Shown here piece after piece: positions 1 through 5,953 of a DNA stretch of 10,761 nt. The translations under genes and the position numbers were made by a program. This DNA comes from Nitriliruptoraceae bacterium (GTDB lineage: Bacteria > Actinomycetota > Nitriliruptoria > Nitriliruptorales > Nitriliruptoraceae), in the NCBI GenBank assembly GCA_007134165.1, contig SLLJ01000498.1, positions 1 to 10,761 on the forward strand, written 5' to 3'. A model generated the notes under the pieces. That model searched no databases. It worked only from the letters and a program-made list of their open reading frames with translations, and was not told the origin of the DNA. Each line of letters opens with the position of its first letter. Position 1 is the stretch's first letter.

Positions 1-617
1 ACCGGATCTGGGACGCCACCCTCGAGCACCTGTACCTGACGGGCATGGCGGTGGGCATCGGGCTGGTGCTCTCGCTGCTGCTCGCGGTGCTCGCCCTGCG
101 CAACCGTCGGCTGTACGCCCCCATCATTGCCGCGGGCGGGCTGCTGTTCACCCTGCCCTCGCTGGCGGCGTTCGCGCTGCTCGCGCCGTTCACCGGGCTG
201 AGTGCGACCACCGCGATCATCGCGCTGACCAGCTACACGATCCTGATCCTGGTGCGCAACATCGTCACCGGCATCGACGGGGTGCCCGACGAGGTCGTGG
301 AGGCCGCCCGTGGGATGGGCTACCGCCGGACCCGGCTGTTCCTCGAGATCGAGCTGCCGCTGGCCCTGCCCGTGATCGTCGCGGGCGTGCGCATCGCGGC
401 GGTGACCGTGATCGGGCTGGTGACGGTCACCGCGCTGCTCGGGCTCGGCGGGCTCGGGCAGTTCATCCTGTCCGGCTTCCGGGTGCTGCCCCCCTTCCCG
501 ACCCAGATCATCGTGGGAACAGGGCTGTCGGTGGTGCTCGCGATCGTGTTCGACCTCGGGCTGCTGGGGGTCGAGCGGGCCCTGACCCCGTGGGCACGAC
601 GGCGGGCGGCGGTCTGA
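1..617 (+). CDS. Osmoprotectant ABC transporter permease, OpuBB/OsmW type (5' partial)
   Basis: This is an inner-membrane permease subunit of a betaine/choline-type ABC importer. The reading frame is open from base 3 and already encodes family-like sequence (RIWDATLEHLYLTG) before the first ATG at 45, so the true start lies upstream and 45 is an internal Met. Hydrophobic segments cover about codons 15-35, 40-62, 66-83, 120-147 and 160-187 of the visible part. The cytoplasmic EAA loop that docks on the ATPase begins at 300-302 (EAARGMGY, then EIELPLALPV), followed by a GLGGLGQFI stretch typical of the BPD_transp_1 family. The stop TGA (615-617) overlaps the ATG of the next permease as TGATG, indicating translational coupling. 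The ATPase gene (OpuBA/ProV-like) is expected upstream of the window. The family call is firm. The exact substrate is inferred from the binding protein encoded downstream. Confidence 0.93.
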   Translation, partial: RIWDATLEHLYLTGMAVGIGLVLSLLLAVLALRNRRLYAPIIAAGGLLFTLPSLAAFALLAPFTGLSATTAIIALTSYTILILVRNIVTGIDGVPDEVVEAARGMGYRRTRLFLEIELPLALPVIVAGVRIAAVTVIGLVTVTALLGLGGLGQFILSGFRVLPPFPTQIIVGTGLSVVLAIVFDLGLLGVERALTPWARRRAAV

Positions 618-1357
618 TGGAGCTGCTCACCGACGTCCTCGCCTGGCTCTCGCAGCCTGACCGCTGGAGCTTCACCGACCCCCGGGGCGTGCCCTACCGC
701 ACCATCGAGCACCTGTGGGTGTCGGTGGTGGCCACCGTGCTCGCCGTGGCGATCGCGGTGCCACCGGCGCTCTCGCTGGCCCACAGGCGGCGGGCCGAGG
801 CGATGGCCAGCGCCGTGGTCAACCTCGGCCGGGCGATCCCCTCGTTCGGCCTGATCGTGCTGTTCTGGCTGCTGGCCACCCGCCTGCCGTGGCTTGGCAC
901 CCAGTTCTGGCCGTTGGTCGCGGCCCTGGTCGCGCTCGCGCTGCCGCCGATCTTCACCAACACCTACACCGCGGTGCGAGAGGTCGACGCCGCCACGGTT
1001 GAAGCCGCCCGCGGCATGGGCTACAGCGAACGGCAGGTGCTGCGCGAGATCGAGCTGCCACTGGCCTCCCCGGTGATGCTGGCCGGGGTGCGGCTGGCCT
1101 TCGTGCAGGTGGTGGCGACCACCGCCATCGGCGCGATCGTGACCAACGGCGGCGGGCTCGGCCGCTTCATCGTCGACGGGTTCGCGACCGGCCGGGCCGG
1201 CCAGGCGCAGGTGCTGGCCGGCGCGATCCTGCTCGGAGCGCTCACGCTGCTCGCCGAGGCCGGATTTGGGGTGCTCGAACGTCGCGCGATCCCCGCCGGG
1301 GTCCGGCGCGAGGCGGTGGTCACCGACACCGCCCGGCAGGCCACCGGCACCGGCTGA
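617..1357 (+). CDS. Osmoprotectant ABC transporter permease, OpuBD/OsmY type
   Basis: This is the second permease of the same importer, 246 aa from ATG 617. That start overlaps the preceding stop by one base (TGATG). An in-frame GTG at 590 would add nine Gly/Ala-rich residues lying inside the upstream gene and is less likely. A short N-terminal region (1-30) precedes hydrophobic segments at about 33-55, 65-89, 97-115, 155-176 and 199-221. The EAA loop is at residues 129-148 (EAARGMGY, EIELPLA), followed by GGGLGRFIVDGF (178-189). The EAA loop closely matches that of the first permease, as expected for paralogous subunits forming a heterodimer. The C-terminal 25 residues are a polar cytoplasmic tail. 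A 163-bp gap separates it from the binding-protein gene. Other OpuB/OpuC-type substrates (choline, carnitine, proline betaine) cannot be told apart here. Confidence 0.93.
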   Translation: MELLTDVLAWLSQPDRWSFTDPRGVPYRTIEHLWVSVVATVLAVAIAVPPALSLAHRRRAEAMASAVVNLGRAIPSFGLIVLFWLLATRLPWLGTQFWPLVAALVALALPPIFTNTYTAVREVDAATVEAARGMGYSERQVLREIELPLASPVMLAGVRLAFVQVVATTAIGAIVTNGGGLGRFIVDGFATGRAGQAQVLAGAILLGALTLLAEAGFGVLERRAIPAGVRREAVVTDTARQATGTG

Positions 1358-1397
1358 CGTCCGGGCGAATGACGACCGTCCGGCCGGAGTACGTGCA

Positions 1398-1411
1398 CTG
1401 CGTGCGCGCAG
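1398..1411 (+). repeat. Small inverted repeat after the permease genes
   Basis: CTGCG and CGCAG flank a TGCG loop, 41 bp after the permease stop. It could be a weak attenuator or terminator between the permeases and the binding-protein gene. There is no T-run, and 5-bp GC stems arise easily in DNA of this composition, so only the repeat itself is certain. Confidence 0.25.
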
Positions 1412-1488
1412 CGACCCGCTCTCACCACCCTGGGGACGGGTGACGATGCCCCCCGGGGCCCATCCCGAGCGGCCAGCAGGACCGTAGG

Positions 1489-1494
1489 TACGGT
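1489..1494 (+). promoter_or_regulatory. Possible -10 element for the binding-protein gene
   Basis: TACGGT matches the actinobacterial TANNNT -10 pattern and would place a transcription start near 1501, about 20 bases before the ATG at 1521. The leader then contains GGAG at 1512-1515, five bases from the ATG. No good -35 is visible. If used, it would give the binding protein separate and stronger expression than the permeases. Confidence 0.3.
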
Positions 1495-1520
1495 CACCGC
1501 CCTGCGATAACGGAGATGAC

Positions 1521-2462
1521 ATGCGACCAACGACCCGACGACTGCTCGCCGTGCTGGCCGGACTGACCCTGGTGCTGGTCGCCTGCGCCGACGACGCGGC
1601 CGACGACGCGACCGAAGAGGCCGCCGACGACGCCGACACGCCCGATCCGATCCCCGACGACAGCCCCGACATCGAGGTTGCCTCGTTCAACTTCCCCGAG
1701 TCCGAGATCCTCGGCGAGATCTACGCCCAGGCGATGGAGGCCGCGGGCTACCCCGTGGCGCGCAACCTCAACCTCGGCGCCCGCGAACTGATCTACCCCG
1801 AACTGCTCGACGGCGACCTCGACCTGCTGCCCGAGTACCTCGGCTCCGCGCTGGTGGTGTGGTTCGAGCAGGATCCGCCGGCCGACATCGACGCCGGCTT
1901 CGACGCGCTGTCGGAGGCGTTCGCCGCGGACGGGGTCAGCGTGCTCACCCCCGCCCCGGCCGAGAACAACCAGGCCTTCGTGGTCACCGCCGACTTCGCC
2001 GCCGACAACGAACTGACCGGCATCGGCGACCTCGCCGACGCCGGGCCGATCACCTTCGCCGGGCCACCCGAGTGCGAGGACCGCGACACCTGCTTCCAGG
2101 GCCTGGTGACCACCTACGGGCTCGACGAGGTCACCTTCGAGTCGATCCAGGAGGCGGCCGCACGACTGGCCGCGCTGGACGCGGGCGACGCCGAGTTGAT
2201 CCTGCTGTTCTCGACCGACGCGCCGCTGGCCGGTGACGCCTACGTCGTGCTCGAGGACACCGAGGGCATGCTGCCGCCCGAGAACATCACCCCGGTGGTG
2301 CGCGACGAGGTGCTCGATCTCTACGGCGACGACCTCGCCGATCTGCTCGAGCAGGTCACGGCGGCGATCACCACCGACGCCCTGCAGCAGATGAACGCCG
2401 ACGCCTCTGAGGGCCTGTCCGCCGCGGAGATCGCCGAGGCGTGGCTGGCCGACAACCTGTGA
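1521..2462 (+). CDS. Glycine betaine/choline-type substrate-binding lipoprotein (OpuAC/OsmF family)
   Basis: This is the extracytoplasmic solute-binding protein of the importer, 313 aa, anchored as a lipoprotein. The start at ATG 1521 is supported by GGAG at 1512-1515. A signal peptide (RR at 6-7, hydrophobic 8-20) ends in the lipobox L19-V20-A21-C22. An Asp/Ala/Pro-rich linker follows at 23-50. The folded domain starts at about 51 with family hallmarks: FNFPESEILGEIY (56-68), LGARELIYPELLDGDLDLLPEYLGS (85-109), NNQAFVV (149-155), YG-containing hinge strand (about 192-200), STDAPL (231-236) and the C-terminal AEAWLADNL. Two cysteines, C185 and C191, sit where many homologues read RPDG and could form a disulphide. 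Lipid anchoring through Cys22 is expected in a Gram-positive envelope. The ligand is probably a quaternary amine, but the aromatic cage cannot be proved from sequence alone. Confidence 0.92.
   Translation: MRPTTRRLLAVLAGLTLVLVACADDAADDATEEAADDADTPDPIPDDSPDIEVASFNFPESEILGEIYAQAMEAAGYPVARNLNLGARELIYPELLDGDLDLLPEYLGSALVVWFEQDPPADIDAGFDALSEAFAADGVSVLTPAPAENNQAFVVTADFAADNELTGIGDLADAGPITFAGPPECEDRDTCFQGLVTTYGLDEVTFESIQEAAARLAALDAGDAELILLFSTDAPLAGDAYVVLEDTEGMLPPENITPVVRDEVLDLYGDDLADLLEQVTAAITTDALQQMNADASEGLSAAEIAEAWLADNL
1587..1634 (+). repeat. 12-bp tandem repeat coding for the lipoprotein's Ala-Asp linker
   Basis: GCCGACGACGCG occurs twice in perfect tandem (1587-1598 and 1599-1610). A one-mismatch copy, GCCGACGACGCC, follows at 1623-1634. 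Each in-frame copy adds four residues of the Asp/Ala type to the linker between the lipid anchor and the binding domain. Tandem copies in a tolerant linker could vary in number between strains by slippage. Confidence 0.8.
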
Positions 2463-2491
2463 CCGACGGCACGGCCGCACGGCGGCGGCTG

Positions 2492-2497
2492 TAGGCT
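2492..2497 (+). promoter_or_regulatory. Likely -10 element of pepA
   Basis: TAGGCT matches TANNNT and lies in the only gap between the lipoprotein stop (2462) and pepA. It predicts a transcription start near 2504, which is downstream of the GTG at 2499 but upstream of GTG 2535. No convincing -35 is seen. Confidence 0.4.
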
Positions 2498-2520
2498 CGT
2501 GGGTCGATGCCCCACCGACC

Positions 2521-2524
2521 GGAG
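2521..2524 (+). promoter_or_regulatory. Ribosome binding site deciding the pepA start
   Basis: GGAG ends ten bases before GTG 2535. The alternative in-frame GTG at 2499 has no comparable Shine-Dalgarno and would precede the predicted transcript start, so 2535 is preferred. Confidence 0.5.
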
Positions 2525-2534
2525 CCCCGCCGTC

Positions 2535-4016
2535 GTGCCGAGCCTGCCGAGCCTCCATCTGACCACCGACGCGCTCGGCGACCTCGACGTCGACGCGCTG
2601 ATCGTCCCGGTCTTCCGGGGGGCGATCGAGGGTCCCGGCGCGGATGTGGCCCTGCGGGCGCTGGGCCTGGACCAAGTGCCCCGCGACGAGCACTTCCGCG
2701 GCCGTCCGGGTGAGATCCTGACCCTGGCCGCCCCCGACCAGCCCTGGGGGCAGGTGGTCCTGGTCGGCCTCGGGCGGCTCGATGCGCTGAGCGACGAGCA
2801 GGTTCGTCGAGCTGCGGGCAGTGCGGTGCGCTCGGTCGCCGAACGGTGCAGGACGGTGGCGACCACGCTGCCGGAGGTGAAGGTCAGCACGGCCACCATC
2901 CGCGCCGCCGCCGAGGGGGCGCTGCTCGGCGCCTACCGCTACGACCAGGCCCGCTCGCAGCCCGAGCCGCTGGTGCTGACCGACGTGACCCTGGTGGTGC
3001 CCTCGTCGCTGGCCGGCCGGGCCGCCCCCGAGGTCGAGCGCGCCCGGGTACACGCCGAGGCCCAGTGCCTGGCCCGTGACCTGGTGACCACCCCGCCCAA
3101 CCGGCTGGGGCCGGTGGAGTTGGCGCAGGCCGCCCGTGAACTGCTGCCCGCCGACGTCGAGGTGGAGGTGTGGGACGAGCAGCGGCTGGCCGACGAGGGC
3201 TGCGGGGGGCTGCTGGCGGTTGCCCGGGGATCCGCGCGTCCACCGAGACTGGTACGGCTGCGCTACCGGCCGGCCAACCCGGTCGCTCACGTTTCGCTGG
3301 TGGGCAAGGGCATCACCTTCGACACCGGCGGGATCTCGCTCAAGCGCCCCTCATCGATCATGGAGGAGATGAAGGGCGACATGGCCGGTGCGGCGGTCGT
3401 GCTCGCGGCGTTCGGTGCGCTGGGGGCGCTCGGGGTCCCCGTGGCCGTCTCCGGCGAACTGTGCCTGGCCGAGAACATGCCCGGGGCCGACGCGCAGCGT
3501 CCCAGCGACGTGATCACGATCCGCAACGGCACGACCGTGGAGGTCCTCAACACCGATGCCGAAGGCCGGCTGGTGCTGGCCGACGGGCTGAGCCTTGCCG
3601 CCGAGGACGACGACGTCGACGCGATCGTGGACGTCGCCACGCTGACCGGGGCGGTGTTCCGTGCCATCGGCAAGCGGGCCACCGGGGTGTTCAGCAACGA
3701 CGACGACCTGCTCCGCCAACTGCTCGCCGCCGCTGACGACGCCGGCGAGGCGATGTGGCACCTGCCGCTGTGGGACGATCTGCGCGACAACCTCGACTCG
3801 ACGGTCGCGGATCTGGACAACCTCGGCCGGGGCGACGAGGCCGGGGCCACGATGGGCGGGCTGTTCCTGCGCGAGTTCGTCGACGGCACGCCCTGGGCAC
3901 ACCTGGACATCGCCGGTCCGTTCTGGCAGGACGAGGACCGCTACCACCTGCCGCGCCACGGCACCGGCGTCGGCGTGCGCACCCTGCTGCGGTGGCTCGA
4001 GCCCCGGCGGGACTGA
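2535..4016 (+). CDS. pepA: Leucyl aminopeptidase, peptidase family M17
   Basis: This is a cytoplasmic dimetal exopeptidase that removes N-terminal residues from peptides; family members form hexamers. It has 493 aa from GTG 2535, or 505 from GTG 2499, both close to the E. coli length of about 500. The N-terminal domain (about 1-170) is the variable, macro-like part; the C-terminal half is catalytic. On 493-aa numbering the metal-binding and catalytic set is complete: K258 and D263 in VGKGITFDTGG, K270 in SLK, D282 in KGDMAG, and D341, E343 and R345 in the family signature NTDAEGRL. Further conserved stretches are DVATLTGA (366-373) and WAHLDIAG (454-461). It reads with the transport genes but has its own probable promoter, so it is probably a separate housekeeping unit. 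The start is uncertain by 12 codons; the family is certain. Confidence 0.95.
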   Translation: MPSLPSLHLTTDALGDLDVDALIVPVFRGAIEGPGADVALRALGLDQVPRDEHFRGRPGEILTLAAPDQPWGQVVLVGLGRLDALSDEQVRRAAGSAVRSVAERCRTVATTLPEVKVSTATIRAAAEGALLGAYRYDQARSQPEPLVLTDVTLVVPSSLAGRAAPEVERARVHAEAQCLARDLVTTPPNRLGPVELAQAARELLPADVEVEVWDEQRLADEGCGGLLAVARGSARPPRLVRLRYRPANPVAHVSLVGKGITFDTGGISLKRPSSIMEEMKGDMAGAAVVLAAFGALGALGVPVAVSGELCLAENMPGADAQRPSDVITIRNGTTVEVLNTDAEGRLVLADGLSLAAEDDDVDAIVDVATLTGAVFRAIGKRATGVFSNDDDLLRQLLAAADDAGEAMWHLPLWDDLRDNLDSTVADLDNLGRGDEAGATMGGLFLREFVDGTPWAHLDIAGPFWQDEDRYHLPRHGTGVGVRTLLRWLEPRRD

Positions 4017-4090
4017 CCCCCCGACCGGTCCGAACCTGGCCGCGTCCGACCCCCGCGCGCGAGACCTGCCAAGCCACACGACTGCTTGAC

Positions 4091-4112
4091 CGTCATTCGA
4101 CCACGAATGACG
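4091..4112. repeat. Perfect 9-bp inverted repeat: pepA terminator or operator
   Basis: The arms CGTCATTCG (4091-4099) and CGAATGACG (4104-4112) are exact reverse complements around an ACCA loop. This is unusually A/T-rich for the region. It lies 75 bp after the pepA stop and could be a hairpin terminator, though only a weak pyrimidine run (CTTCCC) follows. The ATG at 4107-4109 lies inside the right arm, so as DNA it could equally be a repressor operator, and as RNA a start-codon-masking hairpin, for the small gene that follows. Confidence 0.85.
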
Positions 4113-4346
4113 CTTCCCGCGGCCGAGAGCCGGGATCCGGTGCTGGCCTGGTGCAACGCCCGCTGGCACGTAAACTCCGTGGTGTCGACGGGCGGACGCT
4201 CCGAGGACTGCCTGATCTGGGGGATCGCCGCCGGAAGCTGTGCCTCGAGCCGCAACGTCTGGTTCCTGCGCAACGCCTACGGTCCCGACCTGAGCTCCAG
4301 CCCGCACCAGTTCGCCGGCTTCCTGCACAACGTCACCGGTCGCTAG
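4107..4346 (+). CDS. Small protein, distantly DUF397-like
   Basis: This encodes a 79-aa hypothetical protein. Codons from ATG 4107 onward end in G or C almost throughout, whereas the seven codons between TTG 4086 and this ATG mostly do not. That supports ATG 4107 and argues the ORF is real. There is no Shine-Dalgarno; an internal GTG at 4182 is a weaker alternative. The layout resembles the actinobacterial DUF397 domain: a Trp with Ser/Gly residues and a single Cys (WHVNS, STGG, EDC around residues 20-35), a VWFLRN strand matching the usual vavRDS, and a C-terminal LSSSPHQFAGFL matching L-fspa-W-aFl. The family RDS motif reads RNA here, so the match is divergent. DUF397 genes usually sit beside an XRE-type regulator; none is present. 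Its TAG interlocks with the stop of the convergent AAA+ gene. Function is unknown. Confidence 0.55.
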   Translation: MTLPAAESRDPVLAWCNARWHVNSVVSTGGRSEDCLIWGIAAGSCASSRNVWFLRNAYGPDLSSSPHQFAGFLHNVTGR

Positions 4347-5884
4347 CCCATCGGACCCGCGGCGCGGCTGAGCGCCGCACCTACATCGGCGGCGGTGAGC
4401 CGGGTCAGCACCTCGTCGCAGGGCTGCGCGGACTCGGCGACCACCCGGCTGGCATGCGCGGCCACCGCCGCCTCGAACAGGTTGCGCACCAGCCGAGCGT
4501 TGCCGAACCCCCGGTCGCGCGGCACCCGTGCGAGGCCGTCGCCCAGTGCGACCACCGCCTCGTCGTCGAACCGGTAGCCGTAGCGACCGGCGACGTTGGC
4601 GGCGATGGTCAACAGCTCGTCGTGGCGGTAGTCGGGGAAGTGGATGGTGCGCGAGAAGCGCGAGGCCAGCCCCGGGTTGGAGGCCACGAACCGCGCCATC
4701 TCGTCGGGGTAGCCGGTGACGATGACCACCAGCCGGTCGCGGTGGTCCTCCATGAGCTTGACCAGGGTGTCGACCGCCTCCTGGCCGTAGTCCCGGCGGT
4801 CGCCCCGCACCAGCGCGTAGGCCTCATCGATCAGCAGCACCCCGTCCAGCGCCTCCTCGACCAGCTCACGGGTGCGCTCGGCGGTCTGTCCGACGTAGCC
4901 GGCGACCAGTCCTGAACGGTCGGTCTCGACCAGGTGGCCGCGGGCGACCAGGCCCAGGCTCGCGTAGATCTCGGCCACCAGCCGGGCCACGGTGGTCTTG
5001 CCGGTTCCCGGGTTGCCGGTGAACACCAGATGGCGGCTGGTGGGCAGGGCGGGAAGCCCCCGGGCCGCGCGCAGCTGCTGCACGGTGAGCAGGTTGGCGA
5101 CCAGCTCGACCTCGGCCTTGACCGGCGCCAGTCCAACCAGCGCCTCGAGTTCGGCGACGACTTCGTCGACGGCGCGGGGCCCGGCCCCGGCCTCCCCCGG
5201 TGACGGCGGGGCCCGATCGCGGCGCGCCCCGCCCGGCGGCGGGGGCAGGTGGGCCAGTGGGTCGGTACCTGGCGTGGCGGGCCCGGTCCCGACCTCCAGC
5301 CGGTCGGCCAGCGCACCGAGCACGGAGCCATCCGGGCCCACCCGCCGACCCGTGAGCGGTGCCAGCAGGTGGGCGCCCTGGTTCGGCGGAGGCACCCCGG
5401 CACGTTCCATGGCCTGCAGCAGCACCGTGCGGAACCGTGCTACGGCGTCGAGCTCGACCCGCGACGGCGGCGCGGACAGTGAAGCCACGACCTGAGCGAG
5501 TGCAACCGCGCTGGTCAGGTAGCGCCATGCCCGACCCGCATCGCGGCGCCGGTCGGCGGCGAGCAGCACCTCGAAGATGGCCGGCGGCTGCTCGAGCATC
5601 CGGCGGGCGCCGGCCAGCGCACCCGATGCCGCCAGCCCCGGCAGGTCACGGGCCGCCACCCGCTCGGGGGCCCGTGCACCCACCACCTCGAGGTAGGCGA
5701 CCAACTCCTCCGGGGCATGCGATGCGTCGGCGTCGATGACCGCCGCCACGACGTCCACGGCCTCCCCCACCACATCGCGGCGTACCCGGGCGCCGCTGAG
5801 TCCCTCGGCGCTGGCCAGTGCCCGCAGGTCCTCGCCGACGACCGCTACGAAGGCGTCGACGGACTCGGCCAGCGCCCTGCTCAC
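4343..5884 (-). CDS. AAA+ ATPase, CbbX/SpoVK/EccA-C type with uncharacterised N-terminal region
   Basis: This is a 513-aa protein starting at GTG 5884, chosen because GGGGGAG ends four bases upstream. TTG 5920 or GTG 5914 would add 12 or 10 residues without a ribosome site. Residues 1-160 are Ala-rich and probably helical, faintly reminiscent of TerB-like helical domains. Residues 180-235 are Pro/Gly-rich and probably a flexible linker. The AAA+ module spans about 240-490: LVGLAPVK (249-256), Walker A GNPGTGKTT (290-298), pore-loop GYVGQT (329-334), Walker B VLLIDEA (349-355), sensor 1 VIVTGYPDEM (387-396), arginine-finger SRFSR (408-412) and a sensor 2 region GNARLVRNLFEAA (461-473). Family members remodel bound partner proteins as hexamers: CbbX acts on Rubisco, EccA in ESX secretion. 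No Rubisco or ESX gene is in view. It lies 69 bp after cydDC on the same strand, so co-transcription is plausible. The client is unknown. Confidence 0.9.
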   Translation of the reverse strand: MSRALAESVDAFVAVVGEDLRALASAEGLSGARVRRDVVGEAVDVVAAVIDADASHAPEELVAYLEVVGARAPERVAARDLPGLAASGALAGARRMLEQPPAIFEVLLAADRRRDAGRAWRYLTSAVALAQVVASLSAPPSRVELDAVARFRTVLLQAMERAGVPPPNQGAHLLAPLTGRRVGPDGSVLGALADRLEVGTGPATPGTDPLAHLPPPPGGARRDRAPPSPGEAGAGPRAVDEVVAELEALVGLAPVKAEVELVANLLTVQQLRAARGLPALPTSRHLVFTGNPGTGKTTVARLVAEIYASLGLVARGHLVETDRSGLVAGYVGQTAERTRELVEEALDGVLLIDEAYALVRGDRRDYGQEAVDTLVKLMEDHRDRLVVIVTGYPDEMARFVASNPGLASRFSRTIHFPDYRHDELLTIAANVAGRYGYRFDDEAVVALGDGLARVPRDRGFGNARLVRNLFEAAVAAHASRVVAESAQPCDEVLTRLTAADVGAALSRAAGPMG

Positions 5885-5888
5885 GGTG

Positions 5889-5895
5889 CTCCCCC
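5889..5895 (-). promoter_or_regulatory. Ribosome binding site for the AAA+ gene
   Basis: GGGGGAG on the minus strand ends four bases before GTG 5884. The TTG (5920) and GTG (5914) candidates lack any purine-rich site, so this motif sets the start used here. Confidence 0.55.
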
Positions 5896-5935
5896 GCTGG
5901 TCTGGTGGGTTCACAGTCAACCACGGTCGAGAGGG

Positions 5936-5941
5936 ACCCTA
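5936..5941 (-). promoter_or_regulatory. Possible -10 element between cydDC and the AAA+ gene
   Basis: TAGGGT on the minus strand fits TANNNT and would start a transcript near 5929, about 45 bases before GTG 5884. No recognisable -35 is present. If real, the AAA+ gene could be expressed apart from the cyd genes. Confidence 0.25.
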
Positions 5942-5953
5942 CCCGGCGTTCCG

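Noticed and set aside
1439..1498. GGTGAC and GTCACC as an inverted pair in the gap before the lipoprotein gene
   Set aside because: Only six bases each and 48 bases apart; expected often by chance in this composition.
320..1690. Open frame of 456 codons on the minus strand opposite the permeases
   Set aside because: Low-complexity Ser/Ala/Gly/Arg composition without family features; it spans two real genes and an intergenic gap.
1494..3290. Open frame of 598 codons on the minus strand opposite the lipoprotein and pepA
   Set aside because: It is rich in Gly, Gln, His and Arg with no domain pattern, and mirrors the codon bias of two clear plus-strand genes, as is common in very GC-rich DNA.
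4086..4106. TTG 4086 as an earlier start of the small gene
   Set aside because: The seven extra codons lack the coding bias and lie across the left arm of the inverted repeat.
4171..4184. TAAACT followed by GTG at 4182, resembling a leaderless promoter and start for the small gene
   Set aside because: Strong G/C third-position bias continues upstream to ATG 4107, and the Trp and Asn-Ser residues that fit the DUF397 pattern lie before 4182, so this is probably coding sequence that happens to match.
3755..4915. Open frame of 386 codons on the plus strand running from pepA across the small gene into the AAA+ gene
   Set aside because: It crosses three genes on both strands and has Arg/Pro/Gly-rich nonsense composition.
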